Part shown: positions 46,018 to 57,440 of the stretch, one piece after another
How the letters are laid out: each line of letters opens with the position of its first letter
Position numbering within the stretch: position 1 is the first letter of the stretch
Assembly (NCBI RefSeq): GCF_019175385.1
Contig: NC_083340.1
Location: forward strand, 13,900,336-13,964,335
DNA: 64,000 bases
Direction of reading: 5' to 3'
Source of the DNA: Lycium barbarum
Taxonomy: Eukaryota > Streptophyta > Magnoliopsida > Solanales > Solanaceae
Notes under the pieces: model-generated
Told to the model about the DNA's origin: nothing
The model's database searches: none
The model's input: only the letters and a program-made list of their open reading frames with translations
Position numbers and translations under genes: made by a program

Positions 46018-46380
46018 ACGAGACGCTCCACGTTACGGCCGGTAACTCATGTTACGGTTCATATCATGGAGCGTAACAAGCGAAAAGAAAATCCAAAAAT
46101 CACTGAAGGATGGAGGAAAAGTGTTACGGTCTGAGTTACGGACCGTCGCCCATGTTACGGACCGTAACACATGATCATAACTTTGACAAAAATCTGGGCA
46201 CTCACTGGAAATTTTGCACCCGTTACGCCAGGTAATGCGGACCGTAACACGAGTTACGGTCCATCGGCTATAGTGCCATGTCATTAATGAAAAATGAAAA
46301 CGGGGTCGTTTGGCTGACCGTAACACGAGTTACGTCTCGTATCTCATGTTACGGTCCGTAACATGGATCGTAACGGTCAG
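46018..46380. repeat. Palindrome array 1, inside Athila
   Basis: About twelve TTACGG/CCGTAA half-sites in opposed pairs, for example GTTACGGACCGTAACAC and GTTACGGTCCGTAACATGG. It is the same motif as in the LTR U3 but the order of units is different, so it is not simply a misplaced LTR fragment. It ends a few bases before a TATA-like box. Confidence 0.85.
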
Positions 46381-46385
46381 GTATG

Positions 46386-46393
46386 TTTAAATA
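46386..46393 (+). promoter_or_regulatory. Candidate internal TATA box
   Basis: TTTAAATA lies six bases after palindrome array 1 and about 40 bases before a pyrimidine-rich tract that looks like a plant 5' leader (CCCCCTTTCCCTC, TCTTCTCTTCATCTCC). It could start a transcript for ORF3. This rests on layout only. Confidence 0.4.
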
Positions 46394-47067
46394 CATCACC
46401 CGACGGTTACCATTTCAAAATTTAACCGGTGCTTTCAAAGTTTTAACCCCCTTTCCCTCATAATTTCCCTCTTCTTCTCTTCATCTCCCCCTCTCTTCAT
46501 CTCCCACTCTCTCTCATATTTCTTTCACCATAGTTGTTGTTTTCTTGTCAAAATCCCTGCTTTAATTTAGAGTTTTATCCAAGCATCGCCAACGATCAGG
46601 TATCACCATGTTTTGACTCTCTTTCTTCTTTTATCTATCGACAAGATTGCTATGATCTTTCATGAGTAAATTCGTATGCAATGCCTTATAAATTAATGTG
46701 TTGAATGAGTTTGAATCCCCATTGAATAATTCCCGGGATTTAACAATGGTTGGGGGTTGGGATTGGTATGTTTTCTATTTGAGAGACTCGTGGGCACATG
46801 CACATTGTCTCCCACTGAGTCGGAGGGCATTCCGATTGAAAGTTTCATTCATAAAAATTACTAAATTGGTTTGCCCACCAACTGTTCGATAAAAGGTTCC
46901 AATGAAAACATTGGTAAAACCGGGTGAAGTCTGAGTAACCCAAGGTATGTGAGGGGATAAAATGGTGTTTTACACCATACCCAAGGAGCATAAAGTCGAA
47001 AATCTTGGCCTCGTGCTTAAACGAGAAAGTTTGGCCAAGTAATGCATCTGTTAACTGATTGCCTGTC

Positions 47068-47510
47068 GTACAGTGTTCCGGGCCGTAACGTGTGTTACGG
47101 ACCGTAGCATCCATCGTAACACCGATGATTTCCATGAAAACTTTATGGAAATTTGGGTGATGTTACGATGAGGTGTTACGGACCGTAACACGGTTAACGG
47201 ACCGTAACACCACATCGTAATATCGATGATTTCCATGAAAACTTTTTGAAAATTTGGGTGACGTTACGGTCAGGTGTTACGGACCATAACACGTGTGACG
47301 GTCCGTAACATCGTACCGTAACACCTATGATTTCCAGAAAACTTTCTGGAAATTTGAGTCACGTTACGGTTCAATGTTACGGACCGTAACGAGTATGACG
47401 GTCCGTCGAATGTGTTACGTTTCCTGTGTAGAAATGAACAAATTGAGTTACGGTTGGAGATACGGCCCGTAACACCATCGACGGTCCGTCAACTGTGTTA
47501 CGGTGCATGA
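47068..47510. repeat. Palindrome array 2 with 101-bp tandem unit
   Basis: The word GATTTCCATGAAAACTTT begins at 47127 and 47228, and a one-base-different form at 47329, an exact 101-base period. Each unit contains a TTTCCAT...ATGGAAA hairpin and one or two GTTACGGACCGTAAC palindromes. Flanking partial units extend the array on both sides. Confidence 0.85.
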
Positions 47511-47574
47511 GCTAATTGAAGTCCTCAACTTGAACCAATAAAGTGTATAATTGAAAAGCTTCTTGTGTATCATA

Positions 47575-47596
47575 TCTAACTTTGCCTTCCACAGGT
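47575..47596 (+). promoter_or_regulatory. Candidate 3' splice site before ORF3
   Basis: A branch-point-like CTAAC (47576-47580), pyrimidine-rich TTTGCCTTCC and ACAG (47591-47594) end two bases before the ORF3 ATG at 47597. It is a good plant acceptor by eye. In some Athila relatives ORF3 is thought to be made from a spliced RNA, which this would fit. Confidence 0.5.
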
Positions 47597-49818
47597 ATGG
47601 GTAACCCACGACAAGCAAAGAAGGTTTCACCCAAGGTTGCAGGCAAAGGAAAAGGTCGTGGTGCAGGCAAAGTAACCTCACGGTTGCGCGACGAAGATCA
47701 AATCAAAGACACCAGGGATACAAAGAGGCCAGTCGCACCCAGCAGGCCAGACTCACCATCCGAAAGTTCCTCCTCATCTGATGAGGAGAGTTCGTCTAGT
47801 TCGTCGAGCCATAGTGAACCCAGGCAGGCTGTCACACCACCACACCGACCTCAACCGCCCATTAGACAGCCTACTGCAGAGGAGCGCGAAAAAGAGCGCG
47901 AACAGGAACGGAGAGAGACAGACATCCAGATGAGGGCTATGTATGAGCAAGACCTCCGGTTTTCAGTGGAGGGATCTGAAGAAATGTATAATAAAGGGTG
48001 TGAGCTAGCAAAGCATGAGGGACAGGGCCCGAAGAGAAGTATTTTCGAGGAAAGGAACGTCAGTTTCGATGGTCTCGATGGATATCCGGGCATTCGTAAC
48101 ACTATCCGCTTCCACAAGCTAGAGTTTTTGAAAAACCCTGTGGGGTCCTACATCCCGGCTCTTGTTCGGGAATTCTACTCTTCTTATGGGGCTGCTGTAT
48201 TCAAAGCACTGAAAAAAAGGCAGCGCGCAACTCAAGTGCCGGCCATGAATGAGGTAGTAGTGCGGAAAAAGAAGATTGATGTCTCTTCGACGGCCATCTA
48301 TAAAATACTATTCGGGGAGGATTATATTGCGCCTACAGTGGCGGAGGAAGGGGAGTTTGTCTACAAATTGAACAGAAAGATACAATCTCCGTCAGAAAAT
48401 GGGCGGCCTCAATGATTGCACGGTCAGCAGATCCCGAATGGGCAATAGTGCCAAAGTTGACAGCCGCTACGCGGATTTGGAAAAACACCCTCACGCCAGA
48501 GGCAAAGTTTTGATGGCAGATTGTTCTGTTCCGCATTCGTCCGACCCAGACAGATAATTATTTGACTCCGGACAGAGCTGTTCTTATGGCTGCCCTTATG
48601 TCGAGGTATAAGATTAACTTTGGAAGACTGGTAGCAGTAGATCTCCGGGAGAGAGCCACCCAACCAGCCACTTCCCTCATTTATCCATGTTTGCTTACGC
48701 TCTTATACTTGCGCGAGGGACCAGAACCCCTTCCCTTTATCGATCACAGTGTGATCGCCAGGAGTATCTATGACATTACAAAGGGGAGAGATATGTTGAG
48801 CCAAGGTTCAATGCCATTTTCCTCGTCTTCTGATGTGCCGGAGGGGCCAACGGAATCAGATGTTTTACCCTTGGCTATCATGGGTGCTGAGGAAACTGTT
48901 GCGGGTCAGCCCACAAATTCTGAGGCTCCACCAACTGATTATGCTACACAGCCCATGCCAGCTCCCGCCGCACCTACTTCGGGTGGTCCTACCTCTTCCA
49001 CTGGAGCGATTCCAACACCGGCTCAGACCATACCGGGAGTCCCACCCGAACTTGCGAGAAAACTGATTTTCAACCGGGAGAATTTTGGGGCAGTGGTCCT
49101 GCAAACAGATCGAACAGATAGGCAAGTCAAGCAGCTCGTGACTGAGCTGAAATTGTACACAAAAAGGGCTATTGATGCAGCGTTACGGCCGATAAAAGAA
49201 CAGATGGCTGATGACCACCTATAGATCCACTCTCGGATAGATGGTATTGAGAACAGAATGACGGAGCTGACTAGGATATACCCCGCTGTGGAATTGGGCA
49301 CTATTCGGAGTGAGTTGCGGATCCTAAAGGATGATGTGCAGAGATTGAAGGCACAGGAAGTGACTGTTATGACGGACGAGATTTCGAAAGTACACACAGA
49401 GTTGGTACAGAGCTTATACCAGCTGGTTCAGAGTCTACTTAGGGATGATGAGATCGAGGACACGGTTGAGGAGGAACAAGACGAGGAGTTAGAAGAGGAT
49501 ACCCACTCTTTGGCTAAAGGGAAGCGCAGGAGAGCCAAGCCAGATGATGAAAACCTCGAGCCCATTCTCCAGAGTCTTGATCCATTTGCTGCTTTGCGCC
49601 CACAGAATGAGGAGGAGGAGCGCCGAACTTTGAAGAAGCTCCGACATGAGTCCCGGCTAGGTTCTGACACCACTGGAGCTACTTCTAGCTCAGCCCATCC
49701 CATTGAGCCGGCTCACCATACTTCTCCTCCACCCACTGAGACTGGGACTTCTAGTGTTGGCCAGCCTGATACCACCATTGCTCAACCTCATGATGCTGCA
49801 GCAGCTCCAAGCGCCTAG
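47597..49818 (+). pseudogene. Athila ORF3 ('putative plant transposon protein' type), broken
   Basis: The first part (47597-48415) has a basic head (RQAKKVSPKVAGKGKGRGAG), a Ser/Glu-rich stretch and a charged ERE-rich helix. A folded region follows with LEFLKNPVGSYIPALVREFY and VVRKKKIDVSSTAIYKILFG. This resembles the plant-transposon-protein domain often found downstream of Athila/Tat pol. A frame change near 48415 and a TGA at 48511-48513 break it. The frame 48562-49224 continues the domain (MSRYKINFGRLVAVDLRERA, LIYPCLLTLLYLREG) and ends at TAG. The final stretch 49225-49818 is in the same register, acidic and probably coiled coil. Such ORFs sit where retroviruses keep env, but I see no signal peptide or membrane anchor. 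Its role is unknown. Confidence 0.75.
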
Positions 49819-50801
49819 TGCGCTCCAGGGAGGCCCTCCGTTCTATTGATGGATTATATAGATGCATTGAGGGCAATGCATGTTTCTAAGTTGGGGGTAT
49901 GGGTAATTGCTGGTATTGTTGGTTGTGTTTTGGTATATCGGATATTGTTTGTTATTGTTTTTGTTTTTGTTGGTATTTTATCCCAAATTGTGATAGTAAG
50001 TATATGTTTAGGACAATTGTTATTGTTTTTGTTTTTGTTAGTATTGTTTTTATCCTAAATTGTGATATTAAGTATGTGTTAGGACCTTCTTCGGTTGTTC
50101 TTTGCCATGTGTTCTTTTCCTGAAGAATGTTATTTTTAGGTTGAACCTGGCATGTTTAGGATGTTTAGTTAAGAGTAGAGTAATGATGACTTAAGTGGTG
50201 GTGGTCCGTGTTTCTAGCATATATAAAAGTGTTTTTACAAGTCAATGATATCCCTCCGAAAAATCATTTGTAGATTACATCAAGAATGAGTTGTTGATAT
50301 TGACATGTATGGTTCTTTTAATGACATTGCAAATAAAGGGTGTCCATGTGTGTGAAATCTTCAAACGGAAGTGAAGTCAGAGATTTAAACAATCCTTATG
50401 CCATTGTGTTGTGAGTTCTTAGTTTCTATTTGTGTACGATGCTTATAATCTAGAACTTGCCCGATTGGTCGTGCGTGAATTCTAAGGAGAGTTTGACTGT
50501 GAAGTGATCTTAGGCTTTCTTTGTATTGACTTCAAAGTCTGTTTATCTTAAATAAGCCTAGCCCGTACAGAACATGATCCCTAGTCTCCCATTTTGAGCC
50601 TATAGACTTTTTCTTTGATTAGCCGTGAACTAACCTCCTTCCCTTCTGTGAATAAACCCATTTGGCACCAAGTCCCTCCTTGACACTGAAGAATGACAAA
50701 TGAGGCTAAAAGCCTAAGTTGGGGGTGATAAGTGAAAGATGCGGAAAATAAGGCCAAAGGCCTGTTGGGGGTGATCGTGAGTATTGCGGGGCATGATTCA
50801 G

Positions 50802-50916
<115 letters not shown>

Positions 50917-51565
50917 AGTAGATATATTGATATATAAGTTCTAAATAAATCCACGCTGAAGCTGTAGGGTTAGAAATAAGAGGAAGAAAGGTGAACGAAG
51001 TCAAAATGAAGTGTCAAGGAGGGTGAGTTACCACTATCCAAAAAATCATCCTACCCGTCCCTAAGCCAATATTACAAGCCTAAAAAGTCCTAATGTGATC
51101 ACAGTCGAACTGTTCAAAGTTAAAGGCATGGAAAATAAAGGCAAGCCTATGGTATGTGCACGCATGGTATGCAAATTTCTTTGTGAGTGTGAGTGTCCTT
51201 CTGTCTCTTTAGTCTTCTATCCCATTTATTTTGTAAATGTGTTTTAGGACATTCTTTGGTCTATGTGAGGGCGTAAGGATTGTAGATTGCAAAGTAACTG
51301 GCTTTCCGGAAGTTGAAATTCATCTGCATAGAGACTCCCATACTATGATTGTGTCATTAATTGAGGTTTGATAGTGAATTGCAATTGTTCTGAAATGTGC
51401 GTCTTGTGTCACAAATAGGAGGTGGATAAGAGCCCAATATTTTTCTTGGATTGAAGAGTCTATGCTAGAAACACATGCCAAAGCCACCGTAGTCATTCTT
51501 ATTTTGCTTGATGTAATGTGATAAGTAGTGAGTCTTATTGTAGTTTCTTGAGGACAAGCAAAAGC

Positions 51566-51577
51566 TTAAGTTGGGGG
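51566..51577 (+). other. Athila polypurine tract
   Basis: TTAAGTTGGGGG lies directly before TGTTGATATGCC of the 3' LTR, the expected site of plus-strand DNA priming. The two T within the purine run are usual for this lineage. Confidence 0.7.
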
Positions 51578-53020
51578 TGTTGATATGCCGTGAATTTAGG
51601 CACATTTTATGCCTTTGTAAATAGAAGTGTTGCTTGTTTTTAAGTGTTTTTACATCATTTCTTATGTTATTTTTGTGTTTTATAGGGTTGGTTGACTAAG
51701 GATTGGAAATGATAAGAAATGCTGAAAAACGGACAACTTGGAGCTAAAAGACGGTCCGTAACTCATGTTACGGGCCGTAACGTGATCCGTACCAGAGAGG
51801 ATACGTGCCGCTATAAAGGACGGTCCGTAACGTGTACCGTAAGCTGAGGAAAATTTCCAGAAAGTTGCCTAAGTAGTGTCACAGGTTACGCCCCAGAAGG
51901 ACGGTCCGTAACCTAGGTTAAGGGGCGTAACGTCATGGCGTAATGCATTGGCCACTGAAGACTGCGGCCATGATCCGCTGGGAGATACAGACTGTAACCT
52001 GTGTTACGGTCCGTCGCATAGTGGCCGTGACATCACGCTGACAAAGGACGAACCGAAGGACGGACCGTTACCTGTGTTGCGGTCCGTAACGGTGCCGCGT
52101 AAGGGTGTTTTTGTCCAGAAACTTGGCGCGATGTTTTGCCCTATAAATACCTAAAGTAGGGTTTTAATTCATTATTCTGATTTTTTTCAAGGAGCATTAA
52201 CTTTAGGTCTTGAATATTTGAAGCGGTTGGAGCATTTAAAGCAACAACTTCACTTTCATTCCGTATTGTATTAGCATTGTAAATATATTATGTTAACTTT
52301 TAAGCTTTCTTTGTTAGCCAAAATTATGAGTAGCTAATTTTAATTCTAAGGTTGTGGATCCCATGATGGATATTATGTGAATGGGTTTCTACTATTGATA
52401 TATGCATAATAGTTGTTAGTATTTATTCTATCTTTGTGCGTTAGCGTTGGGTAATGATTGCAAGCATTAGCCTAAGCCATTATATTAACTTTTCTTGGGA
52501 AAGAGAGTTAGTATTGGTAAGATTGAATAACAATGACTCGGGGCGTTAACCCTCATTTAATAGACTAACTTAGGGATAAGAACAAGTCTAAATTGACATT
52601 ATTGGTCGCTCTTCGATTGCAACTCTTTTAAATTTGGAAGAATCATAAAGAGGAAATACGGCCTAACTATTAGGAAACATTAGGAAGTCTTTAAGAGATC
52701 AAGTGCATATTCATAGAACAACCATTAGAAATATATCACATTGAAACCTGAAGCATAATATCTAATCAAAATGGGAAACACAACCTTAGTCTCTCTCTCG
52801 CATTAAGTACAATTCAAGTCAAAGTATTCAATTACATTATTCAACAAATACTTCAAACTATCAGGAATAGGATTAAAGCCTTTAAAGACTAGTATCGCAT
52901 ACAATTAGTATCTTTTTCTCTCTCCATATTCCCTGTGGGATTCAACCCTAATCTCGTTTGGGTTACTATATTTGACAACGTTCGCTTTACGCCATTAATA
53001 AGTGTAATTTGAGCGTATCA
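51578..53020 (+). repeat. Athila 3' LTR
   Basis: 1443 bp from TGTTGATATGCC to GAGCGTATCA, complete. It carries the palindrome array 51745-52105 (one unit shorter than in the 5' LTR) and a TATA box CTATAAATAC at 52141. The donor-like site of the 5' LTR reads GTAAATAT here, so it is weakened. Confidence 0.9.
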
Positions 53021-53092
53021 ATATGGAAATTGTTTATAGAACTTAGCTTGAGCAGTTAAGAATGCTTCTTGCATCTTAGGAGTTCTGTACAA

Positions 53093-53863
53093 CTAAGATA
53101 AGGTGGTTGGATTTGTCAATTTCACAGCAAGGTTTAGTTCATCTTTAAGGCCTCCAATAAAGCAACTAATTGCATTTTCTTGAGAGAGATTTACCCTAGT
53201 CAATTTACATTCAAAAATTGCTTGGTAATCTTTCACAGAACCGGTTTGCTTAATTTTCTTAATTTCTTCCATTGGGTCATCATAATCAGCCCCAAACCTT
53301 TCTACTAGTGCCATAACATACTCATTCCAAGTGGGAGGAGAAGTGTATTGCCCGTACCTCATAAATGACTGATGCCACTGTATTGCTTCACCCTCCATGT
53401 GAATTGCAGCCAATCCCACTCTTTTGTCCATAGCAATGTTGTCAAAATCAAAGAATTGATCAACTTTAAGCAACCAAGACTTCAGATCTTCCCCATTGAA
53501 TTTAGGAAAATCCAACTTTGAATACCTGGATATTCCTGGGTAATTCTGGTAATTCATAGTTGATTTCTCCCTAACTTCTTCTTCATTTACTGGTCCCTTT
53601 CTTGAGTTCCTTTCTCTTGAAGTTCCTACTCCATTAATCACAGGTGAATCATCACTCCTAGTTCCTTCGATGTGTTCCTTCAATTGAGCAACAGTTTGAT
53701 CCAATCTTTTCAAGGATGCCATTTCTCCATTAAGAGTACCAATTTTTGCCATCAGTTTCTGCAATATTTCCCTCACATCTCCTCCTTCTAGGGCAGAATC
53801 AGTGGGGATTTGATCTAGTTCCCTTAGCCATTTATGCTGAGAATCTAACTGCTCTGATACCAA
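53093..53863 (-). pseudogene. Reina gag N-terminal part
   Basis: 256 residues of open frame. A predicted coiled-coil-like start (LQKLMAKIGTLNGEMASLKR) is followed by the capsid-type gag domain. Marks are DFPKFNGEDLKSWLLKVDQF, GEAIQWHQSFMRYG and WNEYVMALVERFG. A TAG stop ends it at about 53090, after which the frame stays gag-like up to the Athila border (about 53021). The frame begins at the PBS itself with no early ATG; the first in-frame ATG is that of LMAKIG, about 37 codons in. Confidence 0.85.
53849..53863 (-). other. Reina primer-binding site
   Basis: On the minus strand TTGGTATCAGAGCAG directly follows the 5' LTR. TGGTATCAGAGC is complementary to the 3' end of plant initiator tRNA-Met, the usual primer for gypsy elements. 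Confidence 0.9.
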
Positions 53864-54198
53864 TGTTAGTAGAATTGCAGGAACTCGAGTTATTCAGAGA
53901 TAACTTGAGTTGATCAACTATAGAAATGGAAGAGAGAAAATGGAATAGAATTTGTGTATTGTATTTTCATAGATGATTCCTATGTAGTGTATTACAATGC
54001 TTTATAAGGAATGAATTACTAATCTCAACTGAATCTAAGTCATAACTAACTAACTAGCTTCTTACAACTTGCTCTAACTAACTAGTGTAATAGTAACTAA
54101 CTTTCCCGCCAATAGCTAATTCAACTAACTACCAACTAACTTTTGGAATTCCACTGTAACTAACTCATTTCCAACTGTTGATACTTATTCATGTATCA
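53864..54198 (-). repeat. Reina 5' LTR
   Basis: 335 bp; pairs with 22807-23186. It lies directly against TSD CATTC at 54199-54203. It begins TGATACATGAATAAG on the minus strand. Confidence 0.9.
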
Positions 54199-54203
54199 CA
54201 TTC

Positions 54204-55059
54204 ACTATTGATCGACCGACTAATCTGAATTCCAGCCACGTAATGCTTATTAAAGGGGAAATATTTGTCTATTTAACTATTTATATGGTGTTTCCCCCAA
54301 GATGGAAATAAAATCAGGCATGATTCGCTCAATAAAAAACAGTTCAATTTGATCTTGTTCGATTCAAATTTTAAAGTTTTTCATCTCTTCAGCTCATTCT
54401 GGTGCGTGTATTGCAGAGCTCACTCCATCTGAGGACTCAAAGTTAACACAAACTTCTAATTAATTAAGAGTGAAATGATCTTATTTATGGGCTATTGCTA
54501 ACAAAAGAAATTCAATAACGTTGGATATCCAATTAATCTTAGTTTTGCATTGATTTAGACAGTGAAAATATATAATTTGATTTATTTCTTTAATATTTAG
54601 TCTGTAATTAATACTTATTAACCATACTTATTTTAGTATGACTTAGTATCTTTAGATTTTGATCATTTTCATTATGGCTTAGCGATATCATTATCTTTTT
54701 TTGTTGAATATTTTAGTACACTCATCTTACATTTTGTGCTATTTTCTTAAGAAACACCTTAATTAGATAGTTGTATCTTATTAGGACTAAAGTAATAGTT
54801 AAAGCGCAAGTTATATATTTTTTATGAAGACTTTACCGAAAAAATCCAAAAAAACTGAAAATCCGAAGTTGAAAAACTCGACTTTTATTGGTTTGGTTTG
54901 TATATTTAAAAACCCGACACAATTGGATTGATTTGCTATTTGAAAATTCTGAACCAACCCGGTCTATGTACACCCCTACCTACAAGGAATCGTTTCTCAA
55001 ACCCACAAGGACAATGATTTTTCCTAACATACAAGAAAAATAGGTTTGGCAAACCTATT
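54204..55059. other. Gene-free intergenic DNA
   Basis: AT-rich; no gene. The text around 54870-54980 ('ggtttggtttgtatatttaa', 'gaaccaacccggtctatg', 'acacccctac') resembles a common degenerate plant repeat end and recalls the 7270-7320 region. It is too decayed to classify. Confidence 0.45.
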
Positions 55060-57440
55060 GAGTAGAGTGGTTTTATATCAAAAAATTACTTCTTAAATGG
55101 GCTTTCATGAAAACTTTGTACTTGGATTATGCAATGTATTACTACCCCGACATATAGGTTTAATGTTACGGAGATATAGCAGAGGAAGTGAAACCTACTA
55201 GAGGACTAAGGCAAGGGGATAATCCCCTTATTTGTTCTTGCTATGTGTGGAAGGTCTTTCTAGAATTCTAAATCAAGCGGAGGTACTTGGGGATATACAA
55301 GGTTTAAGTTTAGTCAGAGGTGAACCTACTATTAATCATCTGTTTTTCGCTGATGACTCGTTTATTTTTTGTAAGGCTAATATTCAAAATTCTGCTAAAA
55401 TTGCTGGAATTTTTAAGAACTTATGAAGAATGTTTGGGTCAAAAGGTGAATTTTGAGAAATCTGCTATCTTCTTTAGTAAAAATACTTCTCAAATTGAGA
55501 AAGATGGAATTATTGTGGAGCTAGGACAATTACAAAGAAGTAACTTGGGGTTATATTTGGGTTTACCTGCATGGAAAATCGAGGTAAAAAATATTGGAGT
55601 TTATTAAAGATAGAGTGAAGGCTGAAATAAAAGGTTGGAAAAATATTTTCTTAAGCCCTGCAGAAAAAGAACTGATGCTTAAATCTGTATTATCTGCTAT
55701 TCCTTCTTATGCTTTATCATGTTTTCAATTTCCGGATACTTTGTGTAAGGAGATCACTACTATTTTCTCTAATTTCTAGTGGAGTCATGATGAGGATAGG
55801 AGAAAAATGCATTTCGAAAAATGGGAGAACATTTGTTTACCAAAATCTAAAGGGGAGGTGTGTGTTGGGGGGGGGGGGGGGTGGAGATAGGATTTAGAGA
55901 GTTAAAATCTTTTAATCAAGCTTTGTTGGCAAAACTTGCTTGACGAATTTTGACTCAAGAAGATTCTCTACTTTTTTAAATTCTAAAAATAAGTCTTTTC
56001 AACATGCGTCTTTCCTTAAAGCTATATGTGCTAGCTCATGGATATTGAAGAGTATCATTTGGGGTAGAGATATTTTACAAAAAGGTATTAGATGGAGGGT
56101 AGGACCTGGTGATAGTATTAAAGTTTGGACGGATCATTGGATTCCCAATTCATGTGGGTTTAGGGCTAGCCATAGTCATGCTCAAATGGATATAGAATTA
56201 AAAGTGAATGATATTATAGACCACAATACCCGCACTTGGAAGATGCAAGATTTATAGATTTGGTTTTGTGCGGACGTTATTCATGCAATAGTGTCTATTC
56301 GTATTTCTTCCACTGGATCGTCGGATAGGATTATTTGACATCGTACAATATCTGGCAATTATGAGGTAAAATTGGGATACCATTTAGCTAGAGAAATTGT
56401 TAGATGTTGAGAAGTTAGCACTGATAGACCTCAACCGAGTAATCAATCTTTTTCAGAAAAGTTCTGAAATTTCTTATGTTCTATGAATATCAAAAACAAA
56501 TATAAGCATTTTATTCAAAAATATATTATGAATGTTCTACCTGTTAATCATGTTGTTTCTAAAAAATTAAGACATGCTTGTGATGTGTGTAAGGTTTGTG
56601 GTATGGAAAGTGAAACTATTGATCATATGCTTTTTATATGGCCTAAAGCACAATTGGTTTGGAGAATTTGTCCCATTAATTGGCCTAATATTGAGAGTAC
56701 TATGGATTTTGGTAGATGGTGGAATGATATTTTTGTTAATGCTAATCAATATCCTGATTTTATTAATCTTGTTAAACTAAGTGTTTCTAGCATGTGGCAA
56801 ATCTGGAAGGCTAGAAACCCACTAAGCTTTAATGGGGGATATTTGTGAACCCAATGATATTGTAAAAAAGGCACTTTTTTATTTCCATGAATATGAAAAT
56901 AATATGCTTACTACTCTTCCTCCTACGCTTGTATCTGATTACACTAATGATAAAAATATTATTGTGGCACAAGATGGTATTGTTATGTTTGCAGATGCTA
57001 GCTTACAAAAGGAGAAAAAGATGGCAAGCATTGGAGTGATTCTTATGGATAGCTTTGGTCTTTTGCTTCAAGCCTTTGGTATCCCAATTCAATTTGTTGG
57101 GAAAACCATCATCGCTGAAGCACTAGCAATTCATTAGACATTGGAAAACGCTAAGGAAAATGGATGGTCAAAGGTGCATATCTTGTCGGAAGCAAAACAA
57201 TATGGTGGATATGATATGGAAAAGAAGTGTAGCTTCATGGGAGATAGAGACTACTTTTGAAGATATCTGAAAGCTTATGAGTTGCTTTGATATTGTACGT
57301 GTGGTATATATTCCTAGATCTTAGAATATCCTAGCGCACAATTTAGCCAAATTTTCTATTTCGTTGTTACGTAAAGTTATTTGGGTTTCAGTTTTCCCTA
57401 GTTGAATTGTAACGGATGTTGTTGCATCTTTTAACTCTTT
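55060..57440 (+). pseudogene. LINE (L1-type) ORF2 remnant, 5'-truncated
   Basis: It begins inside the reverse-transcriptase domain (KPTRGLRQGD, then LFLLCVEGLSRILNQAE) and keeps the catalytic motif HLFFADDSFIFCKA. Thumb-like text follows (KRVNFEKSAIFFSKN-type and LGLYLGLPAWK). A zinc-binding RT C-terminus comes next (56483-56848: CDVCKVCGMESETIDHMLF). The end is an RNase H-like domain (VMFADASLQKEKKMASIGV). This is the standard order of plant L1 ORF2. At least five frame changes and several stops break it, with a G11 run at 55868-55880. The endonuclease and ORF1 are missing, as in most LINE copies. An A-rich stretch near 57483 may be the old tail. Confidence 0.85.

Larger units (their letters stand above)
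45824..47596 (+). other. Spacer between Athila pol and ORF3
   Basis: It holds no gene. It contains a first palindrome array (46018-46380), a TATA-like TTTAAATA (46386-46393) and a CT-rich leader-like stretch (about 46430-46530). A donor-like TCAGGTATCA (46596-46605), a second, tandemly organised palindrome array (47068-47510) and an acceptor-like sequence before ORF3 complete it. The layout repeats that of the LTR promoter. Confidence 0.7.

Noticed and set aside
46018..47510. CRISPR-like array of short repeats
   Set aside because: The units are degenerate palindromes with irregular spacing (or a 101-bp tandem period) inside a plant retrotransposon; no spacers and no cas genes.
47597..49818. 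True retroviral-type envelope protein in Athila ORF3
   Set aside because: No signal peptide, cleavage site or membrane anchor is visible; the folded part resembles the plant-transposon-protein domain instead.
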